This document shows positions 1-12,100 of a DNA stretch of 64,000 nt, in pieces. This DNA comes from Casuarius casuarius (taxonomy: Eukaryota; Chordata; Aves; Casuariiformes; Casuariidae). How positions within the stretch are numbered: the stretch's first letter is position 1; each line of letters starts with the position of its first letter. The notes beneath the pieces are model-generated. The model was given only the letters and a program-made list of their open reading frames with translations, was not told where the DNA came from and did not search any database. The DNA lies in assembly GCA_003342895.1 (NCBI GenBank), contig PTFA01000336.1:778727-842726 (forward strand). The letters run 5' to 3'. The translations under genes were made by a program, and so were the position numbers.

Positions 1-1840
1 TCCTCCTCTGCAGAGCTGCTTTCCAGCAGGTCAACCCCCAACCTGTCCAGGTGCATGGGATTATTCCTCCCCAGGGGCAGGCCTCTGCACTTCCTTTTAT
101 TCAACTTCATGAGATTCCCCTCTGCCCATCTCTCTAGTCTGTCTAGGTCCCTCTGAATGGCAGCACAGCCCTCTGGGGTATCACCCACTCCTCCCAGTTT
201 TGGATCATCTGCAAACCTGCTGAGAGAGTGCTCTGTCCCATCATCCAGGTCACTGATGAAAATGCTAAACAATACTGGACCCTGTATTGACCCCTGGAGG
301 ACATTGCTAGCTACAGGCCTCCAACTAGACTTTGTGCTGCTCATCACAACCCTCTGAGCTCTGCCAGACAGCCAATTTTCAAGCCACCTCACTGTCTGCT
401 CATCTAACCCACACTTCCTCAGCTTGCCTGTGAGGATGTGATGGGAGACAGTGTCCAAAGCCTTACTGAAGTCAAGGGAGACAACTTGCCCTGCTCTCCC
501 CTCATCTACCCAGCCAGGCATCCCATCATAGAAGGCTCTCAGGCTGTTTGAGCATGATTTCCCCTTTGTGAATCCGTGCTGACTGCTTTGGCTCACCCTC
601 TTATCCTTCACATGTCTGGAAATGATGTCCAGGATGAGCTGCTCCATCACCTTCCCAGGGATCAATGGGAGACCAACTGCTCTGTAGTTCCCTGGGTCCT
701 CTTTCTTGCCCTCTTTGAAGGCTGGAGTGACATTTGCTTTCTTCCAGTCCTCAGGCACCTCTCCCAATTTCAAAGATGANTGAGAGTGGACTTGCAATGA
801 CNTTGGCCAGCTCCCTCAGCACTCACAGGTGTATCCCATCAGGGCCCATGGACCTGTGTATGTCCAGTTTGCTTAAGTGATCCCTAACCCAATTCTTTTC
901 CACCAAGGGAAAGTCAGCCTTTCTCCATGGTCTCCAGGCCCTGCAATTCCTGAGTAAAGACTGAAGTGAAGAAGGCATTCAGGATCTTTGCATTTTCTGT
1001 ATCCCTTGTCGTGAGGGCCCCTGCCCCATTCAGCAGCTGGCCCACATTTTCCCTAGTCTTCCTTTTACTACTGATGTACTCATAGAAGCCCTTCTTGTTG
1101 TCCTTGACCTCCCTCTCCAGATTAAACTCCCAATGGGCCTTGGCTTTCCTAGCCCCATTCCTGCATACTCAGGCAACATCCCTATATTCCTCACAGGTTA
1201 CCTGTCCCTGCTGCCACCTTTTCTATATGTCCTTCTTGGTTTTGAGTTTTATCAGGAACACCTTGTTCATCCATGCAGGTCTCCTGCCCCTTTTGCTTGA
1301 CTTCTTGATCATTGGGATGGACTGTTCTTGAGCTTGGAGGAGGCGATCCTTGAGTATCAGCCAGCTTTCTTGGACCTGTCTTTCCTCTAGGGTCCTATCC
1401 CATGGGATTCTTTCAAACAGGTCCCTGAAGAAGCTAAAGATTGCTCTCCTGAAGTCCAGGGTTGCTTTTTGCCCTACTCCCTCCTCACAGGATCCNGAAC
1501 TCCAACATCTGATGGGTACTGCAGCCAGGTTGCCCCCAACTTTCACATCTCCAGCCACCCTTCTTTGTAAGAATGAGGTCCAGCAGCACACCTCTGCTCA
1601 CTGGATCCTCTATCACCTGTATCAGGAAGTTATCATCAATGTTCTCCAGGAACCTCCTGGATTGCGTGTGCCTTGCTGCGTTGTCCTGCCAGCAGATACT
1701 GGGGTCATTAAAGTTCCCCAGGGCCTACAAATGTGAGGCTACTTCCAGCTGTCTGTAGAAGGTCTCCTCTACTACTTCTTCCTGATGAGGTGGCCTCTAG
1801 CAAACACCCACAAGTGTCACCCACATTAGTCTGCCCCATA
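1..1840 (-). pseudogene. CR1 ORF2 remnant: partial endonuclease and reverse transcriptase
   Basis: On the minus strand the endonuclease section reads NDPSICWQDNAARHTQSRRF near 1710-1650 and DDNFLIQVIEDP just after it. Then comes the linker phrase PWDRTLEERQVQESWLILKD (about 1400-1340) and RRPAWMNK near 1275, followed by the RT with its FADD box. ORF2 normally copies the LINE RNA into a nicked chromosomal site. Frameshifts and stops break the frame repeatedly, and the 3' end is outside the window. Confidence 0.85.
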
Positions 1841-1984
1841 AGCTCTCAGTCACCCCATCACCCATCCTAAAGCAGACCTCCATGCATTCCCACTGCTCTC
1901 ACATAAAGGGCAACTCCCCTGCCTCACCTGTCCTTCCTAAAGATTGCATGTCCCCTGCAACAGGGAGTCACCCACTACTATCAC

Positions 1985-2400
1985 TCACTGCTTCCTCCAG
2001 GTGCTCCTGCACAGCTCTGGGTCTGTTGACCCAAATACTTCACTCAAAACCCCCAACTCCTTTTCAGCTTTGAGGGCAGAGAACCTGTCCAGTAGCTGCA
2101 AGCCTTCAGGAGGATCAGGAGCCTTTCTCCTGGCACAAAAAGTCACCAGCTGAAGGCTGGAGCCTTTGCCTTCCTTGGAGTTACCACTTGCTGTCCTGCA
2201 AGACACAGACTCCACCTGCACCTCCACTGCATTTGGGGACTGGGGTTCTTGAAGCCGTAGGTTCTCTAAGAATATCCTATCTNTCTCTCACTGATCATCT
2301 CTGATGGTACACAGCCTGCTGACTTCCTCCCATAACTCCTCTACCTGGCAACATAGCTCTTCAACAGCAGCACACCTGCAGTAAAGAGGACTGTCAGCCC
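1985..2400 (-). pseudogene. CR1 ORF1-like remnant
   Basis: In minus-strand reading the sequence gives a Glu/Leu-rich, coiled-coil-like start (a phrase like AVEELCCQVEELWEEV), then a segment containing LQEPQSP and a Lys/Arg-rich tail with RFSALKAEKE. This is the general make-up of CR1 ORF1, an RNA-binding chaperone of the LINE. An in-frame stop near the middle and single N's show that it is not intact. It lies directly upstream, in element orientation, of the endonuclease/RT part. Confidence 0.6.
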
Positions 2401-2607
2401 CAGCCTCACAGGGAGGTGCCAGGCACCCCGTGCAGCCTGAAACCTGCCCAGCTGCATCCTCCATCAGAAGGTCTGTCTAGGTGGGAGCCTCTGATATGGC
2501 AAGGGCAACAACTCCAACAACTCCTGGGAAACATGCCCTGCAGCATATCACAACCATACCTGAGGATGTAGATGCTGATCCAAACAAACAAGGACCCCTT
2601 CTTTGCA

Positions 2608-3020
2608 CCCTGCTGCACAAACTGCTGGGTCTGTCAGCTATACTCTGAGAGCTACACTCCAGGGATGGCTCTTACATAGGCCTCTCCCTAGCACTGGCTA
2701 ACAGGGTGCTTGACCCACCTTAATCAAGACTCAGCTGAAACAAAGGCCCCAACACCCTCTGCTAGAGGCAACCAACAGAGCTTGTTAGCAGCAGCTACAC
2801 CTTGCTAGAGCTTCCCAGAAGATACGGCCTCCTGTAGCTGTCCTTACCTAGCTCTCCTTACCTGTCCACAGCAAGTACCCTCTAGTCCCTCAGAAGGTCC
2901 CCAGAAAGCCCCCACAACCTCCAACAAGAGTCTCAGAAGTTCTAAGCAGAGCCCAGACACTGCTGCACAAACTGCTGAGTCTGTTGGCTGCCTCTGCTAG
3001 CTGCACTCTTAAAGAGCTTT
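2608..3020. repeat. Two imperfect copies of a ~60-base unit 350 bases apart
   Basis: The string beginning TGCTGCACAAACTGCTG occurs at 2611 and again at 2961. Similarity continues into the following bases (GTCTGTCAGCTA versus GTCTGTTGGCTG, and both end near a C-A-C-T-C). The copies lie at the 5' end of the antisense CR1, so they probably represent repeated promoter/5'UTR units of that LINE. Confidence 0.6.
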
Positions 3021-3030
3021 TTCCTACAGT

Positions 3031-5630
3031 TACTTATCCATTGGGAGTCTGTTACTTCCTTATTTAAAATCTGAATGTCTCCTAAAGTTAGTCCCTTATT
3101 TTAAATGAATCCTGGGACAGAAGGCAAAATAACTACACTTTCTCATGTGTATTATTGCTCTGTGACTTGCTTAAGTAACAGGTTTAGAGGTGTGGGTATC
3201 TGAAGTACTCAGAGGAAAAAGCACAGTGATAAGGTACAGCAAAGATTAGCTGAGTGGCAGGTCATTGTGAGCAGAAGACCAGACTCATGGAAAGGGAAAG
3301 TTCAGAGCTGCTTGTGTGAGACCATATTTCAGCAAGAAAGGTAAGCGCTAGGATATTTAAGGTGAAGATGGGGAGTGTCATCCCCTTTCCAAGGGGATGA
3401 ACTAAGCAGAGCAAGGAAGAGCTGCTGGCTAACTCATAAGTAGTTTGTCTGCACAGCTATGATAAAAGTTTGAGTAGTGAACTACTGCCAGAAGTGCGTG
3501 CATGTGAATTTATCAAAGGGCTGACTGCAAGGATAGTGGATGCTATAGGTCTTTAAGGACTGTGCAGGCTGAATTGAGGTCCAGATGCTTCCAGCAAGGC
3601 CATGCTTTCATACAAGCCGCTCCTGCAAAAGATGCTGCCCACAGTATGAAACAGGGTTCTGGCATCTTGTTCTGCTTCTGAACCCAGTACCAGGTTTCCT
3701 CTGGTCTTGACTGTGCTCTCTCCCTGCAGCAGTGGAAAGGAATGAGTTAAAGGAGCCTGTCACAAGGTGGAAGCCAGCCGCAAGAGAGAAGGAAAGCAGT
3801 CACGCAATGAAAACAGTGCTAGTTTGAAAGAGCAGGGTTCTCACGCATTGCCGTGTAACCCTGTCATCTATCTTGTCACGGTCCAGCCCTCCTGTCAGCA
3901 TTAATCCACAGCGACAGTGGATTAATCTTTCCCCCCGCGCACACAGACACACTTCCCTCCCAAGGGTGAGACAGCCGTAGGGGGGGAGTCTATTCTTCAG
4001 CCAAGCAGCCTGCACTTCCCTGGCTCACACTCGCACAGAAACAACAGCTAGTTATATAGAGCAGTGATTATTTCTTGATTACACATGCCAGAAGGAACTT
4101 TTTCATTTCAGCCTCCTTTTCACTGGCAGAACACTCTGACAACTTCTTCTCTTTGCCAGCACGCAAACACCCCTCTAACAGCTTTTAATAACAGGAAAAG
4201 AAAGCTTATCAGACTGTGTATGATGTCCCTGGGTGCACTGGCATCATCTTCTTAAAATGGGACTTTTACAACCGGTTAATTAAATGACAGAGGGACAAAT
4301 TAATTCCCTTGGAACTCTCTGGCTGCTGCAGGAAAGATGACTTGCACTCAGCCCTGTGGGAGACATGCAGACCCCCTCGAGACGGGACTGTAATCTAGGT
4401 CTGCTTCAACATAATTCCCAGAGTCTGAACTCAGCTGTTGTAAAGGTCTGGATCTAAAGGATGAGCTATGTCCAACCTTTGCGCGGTTGCCCTTGTAGCA
4501 CAGCCCTTTCAGGGCCAAGCCTAAGCTTCTAGATCTTCTGAAGAACTTTTCTCATCCCAGACAGGCCCTCGTTTCAGCACAGCCAGATAAACTTGAATTC
4601 CTGCTAGAGACAAGGGCTAGAGTCAAGTGAGACTGAGGCTTAACCTTCCTGAGTATAAATTCAGCACTTAAGAGGTGTTGCCGTTCAGATAACTCCTGTG
4701 TAAACCTGAAAGATTTGAAAAGTTGCTGCCTTCAGCCTCTTTCTACCTTTGGATGTGAGCATGTACAGAGCCAAGTGCACGTTGAGAAGAACACTTACCA
4801 CTTATGTCATGCCTAAATTACAGCTCCATGAAACAGGGTGTTTAGGCTCTACCTGTGTGATGTGTTCAGCATAGGCAGGCCTCCAGATTTGTCATCTAGA
4901 AGGCTGGGACCTCTGCATTCAACAGTCCCACTGCTTACCAGGGCTGTGAGGGACTCACGTTAAAGAAGTAAGTGGAGAGATTTGGTCGTGATGCTCCATT
5001 GGATGGGGTAATATCTGGTCCACCAAAGTGGCCTCCTTCTTTCTCAGAGGCACAGAACCTGTTTTTCTCCACTGCCTCAAACAACCATGTGATATACACA
5101 GCCCCAGAGTGCCAGCTGACAGCTGAGCAACAGGTTGCATCAGAAAGTTGTTCAAGGGCTCTGTTCTGAAGTGAGTCCCCTCTGCTGCATGGCCAATTGC
5201 TCCCCTCTGATGTACTTGAAACCCTGATCCTGTGAGTAGCTCTAAGAGTGACAGCATGCACACAAGGGCCCGTTCTTGCTCCCAAGGATGGTCTCGTTCT
5301 TATTTAGTGCTAACCAAGTCCAGGAGCCCTTGCCTTCTCTTAGTTCCCCTTTCAAGCTGTTGCATGCTACCAACTCAGAGAAAATGTCCCTCAAAACAAA
5401 CAACATGGAGCGTTATCTTGGATTCCTGGCCCAGAGATGCTTGTCCGTAAGATGTCTTCAGTGTTGCTTTACAAAGCCCCTGTTATGTGTCCCTCTCACG
5501 TTGTTTCTGTTTGAGTGAATGCAATTAGAAATCAATAGTAACAATTCCTAGAATCAGAAACACCTCTACATTTTCTCCACAAACTCTTGAGAAGGACAGA
5601 TCTCAAATGAGGCCCACAGTCCATGACAAG
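3031..5630. other. No gene recognised; unique-looking intergenic DNA
   Basis: Only short open frames occur on both strands and none has recognisable protein content or splice context. There is no microsatellite or CR1 sequence that I can identify. Confidence 0.55.
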
Positions 5631-5634
5631 TCAC

Positions 5635-6150
5635 CTGGAGGAAGTATTCCTACCGAAAAGTCCCCTGTATAAGAAGGATATGGACATACTGGAACCAGTC
5701 CAGTGAAGGGCTGCAAAGATGATTAAGGGACTGGAGCATCTCTCATATGAAGAGAGGCTGACAGAGATGGGACTGTTTAGCTTGGAGAAGACAAAGCTTG
5801 AGGGAGATCTTATTAGTGTGTATAAATATCTGAAGGGAGAGTGTAGAGAGGGTGGGCCAGACTGCTCAGTGGTGCCCAGAGACGGGACAAGAGGCAGTGG
5901 GCACAAACTGAAACACAGAAAATTCTGTCTGAAGATTAGAAAGCACTTTTTCATAGTGAGCGTGGCTGAACACTGGAACAGGTTGCCCAGAGAGGCTGTG
6001 GAGTCTCCATGCTTGGAGCTATTCAAAACCCAACTGGACATGGTACTGGGCAACCTGCTCTATCTCACCCTGCTTGAGAGCAGTGGGGCTGGCCCAGATG
6101 ATCTCCAGAGGTCCCTTCCAACCTCAACCTAACTATCTGTGATTGTGTAA
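5635..6150 (+). mobile_element. CR1 LINE 3' end, 5'-truncated, sense
   Basis: This carries the CR1 3' end: the phrase AAGGGCTGCAAAGATGATTA near 5705, GGAGCATCTCTCATATGAAG near 5740, and GGAACAGGTTGCCCAGAGAG near 5977. It ends with GAGGTCCCTTCCAACCTCA followed by TATCTGTGATTGTG, the usual CR1 tail. It covers the last part of RT plus the 3'UTR. The open frame at 5719-6132 is part of this element and is not a host gene. Confidence 0.9.
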
Positions 6151-9100
6151 AAAAGGCTAAAAGAAAACCTGCCACTGTTTCCTCAACAGAGGACAAAGCC
6201 ACAGCTTGCAGTGGCAACGTTTAGCACCGCCAACATCCAGCATTTCTTGCTGGATGGGGTCTGAGTATTGGCTCAGCAACTCAAATACTATATTGCCCAG
6301 AGGAACTACTGTAAAGGCACTCGAATTCTGGAGCCTCAACTCTACTCTTGGCTCTGGGCTCTTTTCTGCAGGGGTAGGTTTCATGGAGCCTGGCCATGAA
6401 GCAGAGGCTTTCTGCTAATTTGTAGCTAAGCCACAGATTAAACAACCCATGTGTGTGGGATCATTTACCCACAGTCTACTCAATTTAAGTTTAGTCAAAT
6501 CCCACTTCTGGGGAGCTCTTAATCAAATCCCAGAAAACAGTTTTCCATCATTTCTTTCTCCGAGTCGGATACATGGTCATTTGTGGAAGTGGCCTTCCTC
6601 CCCAGTCTGGGTCACTGCCTCCATACACATCCCCCAGCATTATTTCAAGAGACCATGGGGGCCAAGTCAGTCACCAAGGAGCTTTCAAATGTTCATAGTT
6701 CCCCAGATCATTGTCATGCTTTTGCACTCAGTCTCCCTGCTCCTCTTCCCTGTTTTATTGCCTGCTCTACCAAAATCCCATTCACCTTGTTTCGTTTTCT
6801 TTGGCTATATTTGCTTTACTGACGTGGTCACTTCTTGCAAAACACCTCAGTGCCTGGCAGGGGGGGGAGGCACAGCGTCATGAATCCAGTTACTCTACAG
6901 CAGTCACTGTGGCTGGAGGGCTGTAGACAACAGGAAGTATGAGAGGCATGGGATCAACTGTACGCTCCGCTGCCCTAAAACCCTACGAAGCCAAAGCCAG
7001 TTATGAATGTGGTTGCCATCAATGTTGTAGCATTTGGCAAGGTTACAATTCATTTCTCATTAAGTACTTTTACTCAGTTACAGCTCTTGAGTTTAAATAG
7101 ATTTTCCAAGTTATGAGCTCCATGGTGTTATCATCTGCATTATGAAATATTGCTTCCTTTTCCTCAGTTCATACCCGCTGTCTGATGGTTTCACTGCCTG
7201 TCCTTCTGCAAGTGTGACCATCACAAGCTGTTCATGAACCTGGTCTCAACAAATCTAAGCATGCCAGTTTCACTAACAGCAGCCTACCAAGCCTCGTATG
7301 AACTGAATTCATAGGGCCCCTGAGAAAAACTCAAATATGCCCAAAAGAAAACTCCAAGAAAACTAAATAAATCTTGAGGTCCTCAGCACAATTTCATTAC
7401 AGATTTGAGACAATGCCACTTACTTAGACTCCATGCAGTAGCAGCCAGCACCATCCAAGAGCAGCAAAAATAAACATACGGAAGCAGGACAAGGAAGGTA
7501 GTCCACTGAGAACTGAAACAGTGCAAGTATGGTTTGAATGATGCTGAAGAATTAGTAGTGTGACTGGCGGTTCAGAGAAAACTAAAACCACCACCACACA
7601 CACTGAGAGCTGCTCCTGCCAAAAATACCCTTAACGTATCCAAAGAACTTTAACTTGCAACAGGGCTAGAGCAAAAACCTAGCAGGGAAGTCTTGCTGAA
7701 GAAGATTGGTGTTTAAAATAAGGTGAGGATGATGCCCCAAGTTCCTGCGCATTGCTCATCTGCCTTGCTCACACCTTTCTGCAATATACACTTCACCTCA
7801 GCTTTTGGCTACTCTGGAGCAGCAGAAGAACCTCCTCTTGCCTTTAGAAGAAAAGAAATACCCTGCATTGCTTTCTTAATGGATGTGTTGGGGCCAAAAT
7901 AGCTTGAGTCCAGAGAGGGTAATAGGATTTCTTTTGTTCTTTGCTGGTAGCAGCTTTTCATAAACCCAAGCTGACTAGAAATGCAATGCTGCCTTCTTAA
8001 CATCTAAGTATTTGTTCTGGTAACCCTCAGGCAAAGTCAGGCTCCTGATGGGAGGGAGGGCCTTGGATTCATCTTCCCTGCCCTTGACTACCTTTCCAAT
8101 GAGAGCAGGAGGAGTTATTTAGGATTATCCAAGTATTTATAGCTTGGACAAATGGGCTGCAATTAATAGGAAGTAAGTTTAGGCCAGCTATCAGGAACAC
8201 TTAGAGCAAGATTATTAATCTGTGGATTTGTCTCCCAACAGAGGTGAAAGAGGAAAAAAGGGTTCAGGAACAAGCAAGGGGCAGAAATTTGAGACCAAAA
8301 CAGGATATGAAGATTGACCCAAACAAACAGTTGCCAGCAAGCGATGGAGACAGTAATTTTCTCTTTTGGTAACCGTAGAAGAGAAGATCCTCACTGTAAT
8401 GATCCCTCCCCAGTGAATAGCTGGGGATGCTCTCACCTTGCATTTGTGCATTAGCCAGCAGCAAAGTCAAGAAAATCCTTCAGACTTACCTGAGCCTTGT
8501 GTGCTCGGAGCTTGTTAAATGTCAGCTGCTCTTTGTGCTGCTGATGGAGCAGAAGATCTGAACAAGATGGGGCTGGAGGACTTGTGGAATACTATACACT
8601 CAATTATACAGTTCAGTTATGATCCTGGCTGGGTGACAGAGGGCTGGATGCAGTGGGAGAGAAGGCGAGAGGGAGAAGGAGACCACCTGAGGAAAAAGAA
8701 AAATTTTAAAAAGTCAGAGTGAGAGACTTCAGACACTGCGGGAACAGGACTCTGCTCCCCTTCTGCTACGTTGGCTCCTCCGGGGCTGTCAGCAAAGCCA
8801 TCAGAGGCCAACCACCTTCCCTTCTGACCGGGACAGGAGTCTTTCACGAGCTTTTGGGGACATAACTGTTAAATAAACAATGGAGCTCTCACTAACTGCT
8901 CGGGGAGATTTCGCTTGGGACGTGCTGGTGATGCAACACTGCAAACCTACTGCAGATCCCTTGTTCCCAGCCTCTTTCATGTGCAGCCTATTCCCAGGGA
9001 CTGGTTTTAGAGGAACTATATAAATGGGGTCACGTAATCTGTCCATGAACCATGAAATAAGGTTGCCTCACAAATAGGCCATGCTGCTCAGAAAAAGTTT

Positions 9101-12100
9101 AATCAACTGCTGATCAGCCCAGCAGTTAATGGTACAACCAGAATTTCTTCCAACCTGGACAGGAGCGCAATTGGGTTAGGGGTGTCCTCAGTGGGAGAAG
9201 ATTGCCAGTGCAGCTTTTAAAGGGCTTTCAGAATTTACCGCTTAAAACAATCATTTTAAATGGTTCCATTTACAATGTGAACTGCAAACTTGGACCTCGA
9301 TCAAAGATTTCACTTACTGCATTTCATATTGGGCAGCCAATCTGAATCTAATTTCACCAACCTTTTACTGGATTGTTGTTTACAAGCTGTCAACAGCCCT
9401 GGAATGCTGGTTAAGCACAATCTTCCTTTCTCATCTCTTTTATGCACTTCGTCCCAATAAAACTACTTTTTTTTTTTTAATGAAACCCATTTCCCAGCCT
9501 TCAGCAACTTCTTCCTGCATTTCTTTACCTGATCTTGTCAGTCATGACGATTTCTGTAGAAGACATAGAGGCAACATTGCCCAACCTACTCATCCGGCTC
9601 ATTCTCAGCTTCCCCTACGGGTGAGCATCCCCGCTACCCAGTGCCTGGACAGAAGCCATGTGCCCATGGACACACCACCACTGCATCAGGTGGCTAGAGA
9701 GGAGTAAGCACTGTATTTTGCCAGGTGGGATCTTCAGTGCAGCAGATGCCAACCCATCTTCAGCAGCAGCTGAAGTGATGGTGGCCTTAGAAGGGGCTGT
9801 GACATTTCTCGCTGCTCTTTGGAGCAGGTCGTGCTCCTAAGGTGATGCCTTGAGGCAGAGCCTCTACTGGGGCAAACCAAGTTGCAGTTCTGCCAGCCCA
9901 GCCACTGCCCTTCTACTTACCTGATAGCATCTGCTCTGTTGACAGTATTTGTTCAAAATATTATCAGGTTTAATACAGCATTGCATACAATAAACAACAT
10001 CTGAGATGTCCCCTCAAAGCAAACATTCATAAATATGCAATGACTTATATATTTGCTAGACACGTAATTTTAACAATTTAAATGCATTTAAAACCCAGGA
10101 CCAAGGCTGTTAGAGATCAGTGTTTGGCTTCACCATCCAGGAATGACTTGGAGGAATATGTGTTCAGGCTGAGTTATAACCACATTTTTTCACCCTTCAT
10201 ACCACGAGCTACGCAAGCTGAGTTCATTGGGGTGTGCACTATATGTTCTTTTAGCCATTCAAGTGCTGTTCTTAAAGTATACTTTGAAATGTTAGATTGG
10301 ACACGTACTACTACAAGTATTTGCACTTCTACAAACTGTGACTCTTCAGCTTTCCTTTTTATTGGCTAAAATTAGGTTTGCACAGATTGGTGATTTGTAT
10401 ACAAGATGATATATCAAAGGAGTGTTAACATTATGGGCGTCTCTCAGAAGTCAGGAGGCACTGAGCCTGCTGTGGCCTCTGCCACTAACTAAAAGATCAC
10501 CTCATGTACCCTCACAGGTGCTACATCCAAAAGAGGTGGTAATCCCCAAACAGGTACCTGGCCCTTCTCCATTTTATCCTTGGCATTTGTTTGCCAGACC
10601 CACAGCGCATGCACCATAAGGGACTAATCTTGCGCTGACTGAGGAGCCATTAACTCTGGTGGCCTTTGCTATAATGCTTATTTGAAGTCCTCCTCTGACT
10701 TCACTACTCCCTAGTAGTGATGAACAATTCTTCAAATCAGAAGGGTCAATTTGAACAGTCAAAAATGGGGAGTGCAGTGAGTGACTGCAAAAAAGTGACA
10801 GCAGGGACTCTCTGGCAAAGGTAGGGACATAATTCCACTCTTCAGGGCAGTGTTTAAATGCCTTTACCACAAAATTGTCAAGTCTCCTTCCCAGTTACTG
10901 TATACCTTTGAAACTGTGCAAAACAGCAGGCAGAAATACAGGAACTATCCTTTATCCAGACAGCGCTCAACCATCCCACAGTACATCTATCCTGTGCACT
11001 GAGCAAGGCAGGATTCAGTGAAGAAAACCCAGTATATGGTCTTTTGTTTCATGACAATTTCAGTGCAACCAAGGAGATGAATCAGTTCCAAAATTTGTTG
11101 GATTTTTAGTGATTCACTCCACAACCTTCACATTCTTTTAACTTCGAGAGGGAGCTCAACCGGGGATGGAGAGGAGCACACAACACTGCATACTTCCTGA
11201 GCAAAAAATGTAGGCGAAGTTATTAAAAAATATATATATATCTACCCTGAAGAAATCTCACACTGAAAGTAAGATCAGCAGGACCAGACCTTTGAATCCT
11301 TGCCATAGACCTCCAACACTTAAAATAGCTGCTATCAGAAATAAGCTGTTACTCACTTTGTCAACCAGCCACAAGAGGAAGGTAAGACATTTTGCTGGTG
11401 TGCTTTATAGCTGTTTGTTGACTGAAGAAGGAAATAATATCCTTTAATAGTTATATCCTATATATATCCCTTCGCCATCCTCCCCATTGAGCCTGATCCT
11501 TTTTGTTCACCTTTGGCTTCCATTTAAGGTAACCAGGAGGCAGATTGAAAACAAGCTGAAAGAGATGCTTCATTACACAGTGCATAAACATGCCGTCACA
11601 GGTTGGCAAAGATCTAGCACAAAATAGTGAGGTTTCTTACTGCCTAATTTGGTTTATATGGGAGTCTGCGGCACGTGCAGCCTTTGGGACTGGCGATGCA
11701 ATTCCTCATCGTGAGGACTGTGTGTCCAGGGAACTGAGTTACGCTTGGACACATATCTGGGCACGATCAGCAACTCCCTTAGAGGGAAAAAAATCCCCAT
11801 GCGTGTAACAGCATGGCTGAGAGCAGGTGAAGAAGAGGCCTTGAGCTCCCCTCCATACTGTGGGGAATGTATTCAAAAGCCTGAGAGGGACAGGCAGCAG
11901 GAGAGACACACATCTTGCCTGAAAAAATGTATAGAACAGTTGACCCTTTCCTCCTGCTTCCCATTTTAAAGAAAATGCTATCCAATTAAGCTAACCAAGC
12001 TCCAACTCTGCAGAGACATTGCTGGGGACTTTTGGCAGCTAATAAATGATCCAAGCTTTCCTTGGAAATATAATTTGTTTTGAGCCTGATTTATTGGCAG

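Larger units (their letters stand above)
1..3030 (-). mobile_element. CR1 LINE, antisense, internally deleted, continues past left edge
   Basis: Read on the minus strand, this stretch runs 5' to 3' from about 3030 down to 1. It shows a 5' non-coding part, an ORF1-like coiled-coil region (about 2400-1985), the later part of an endonuclease domain (about 1840-1500), a linker (1591-1223) and a CR1-type reverse transcriptase. The RT part includes a phrase like [11 protein letters not shown] near 470-450 and a FADD catalytic box near 205-195. Many stops and frameshifts are present, so it is dead. The first ~100 residues of the endonuclease appear to be missing between the ORF1-like part and the rest. 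The 3' end lies outside the window. Family identity rests on recognising the CR1 protein pattern by eye; exact boundaries are uncertain. Confidence 0.88.

Noticed and set aside
157..2618. Series of short plus-strand open frames
   Set aside because: They lie antisense to the CR1 LINE remnant and have no independent support.
5719..6132. 137-codon plus-strand frame as a host gene
   Set aside because: It is the C-terminal end of the CR1 reverse transcriptase plus 3'UTR.
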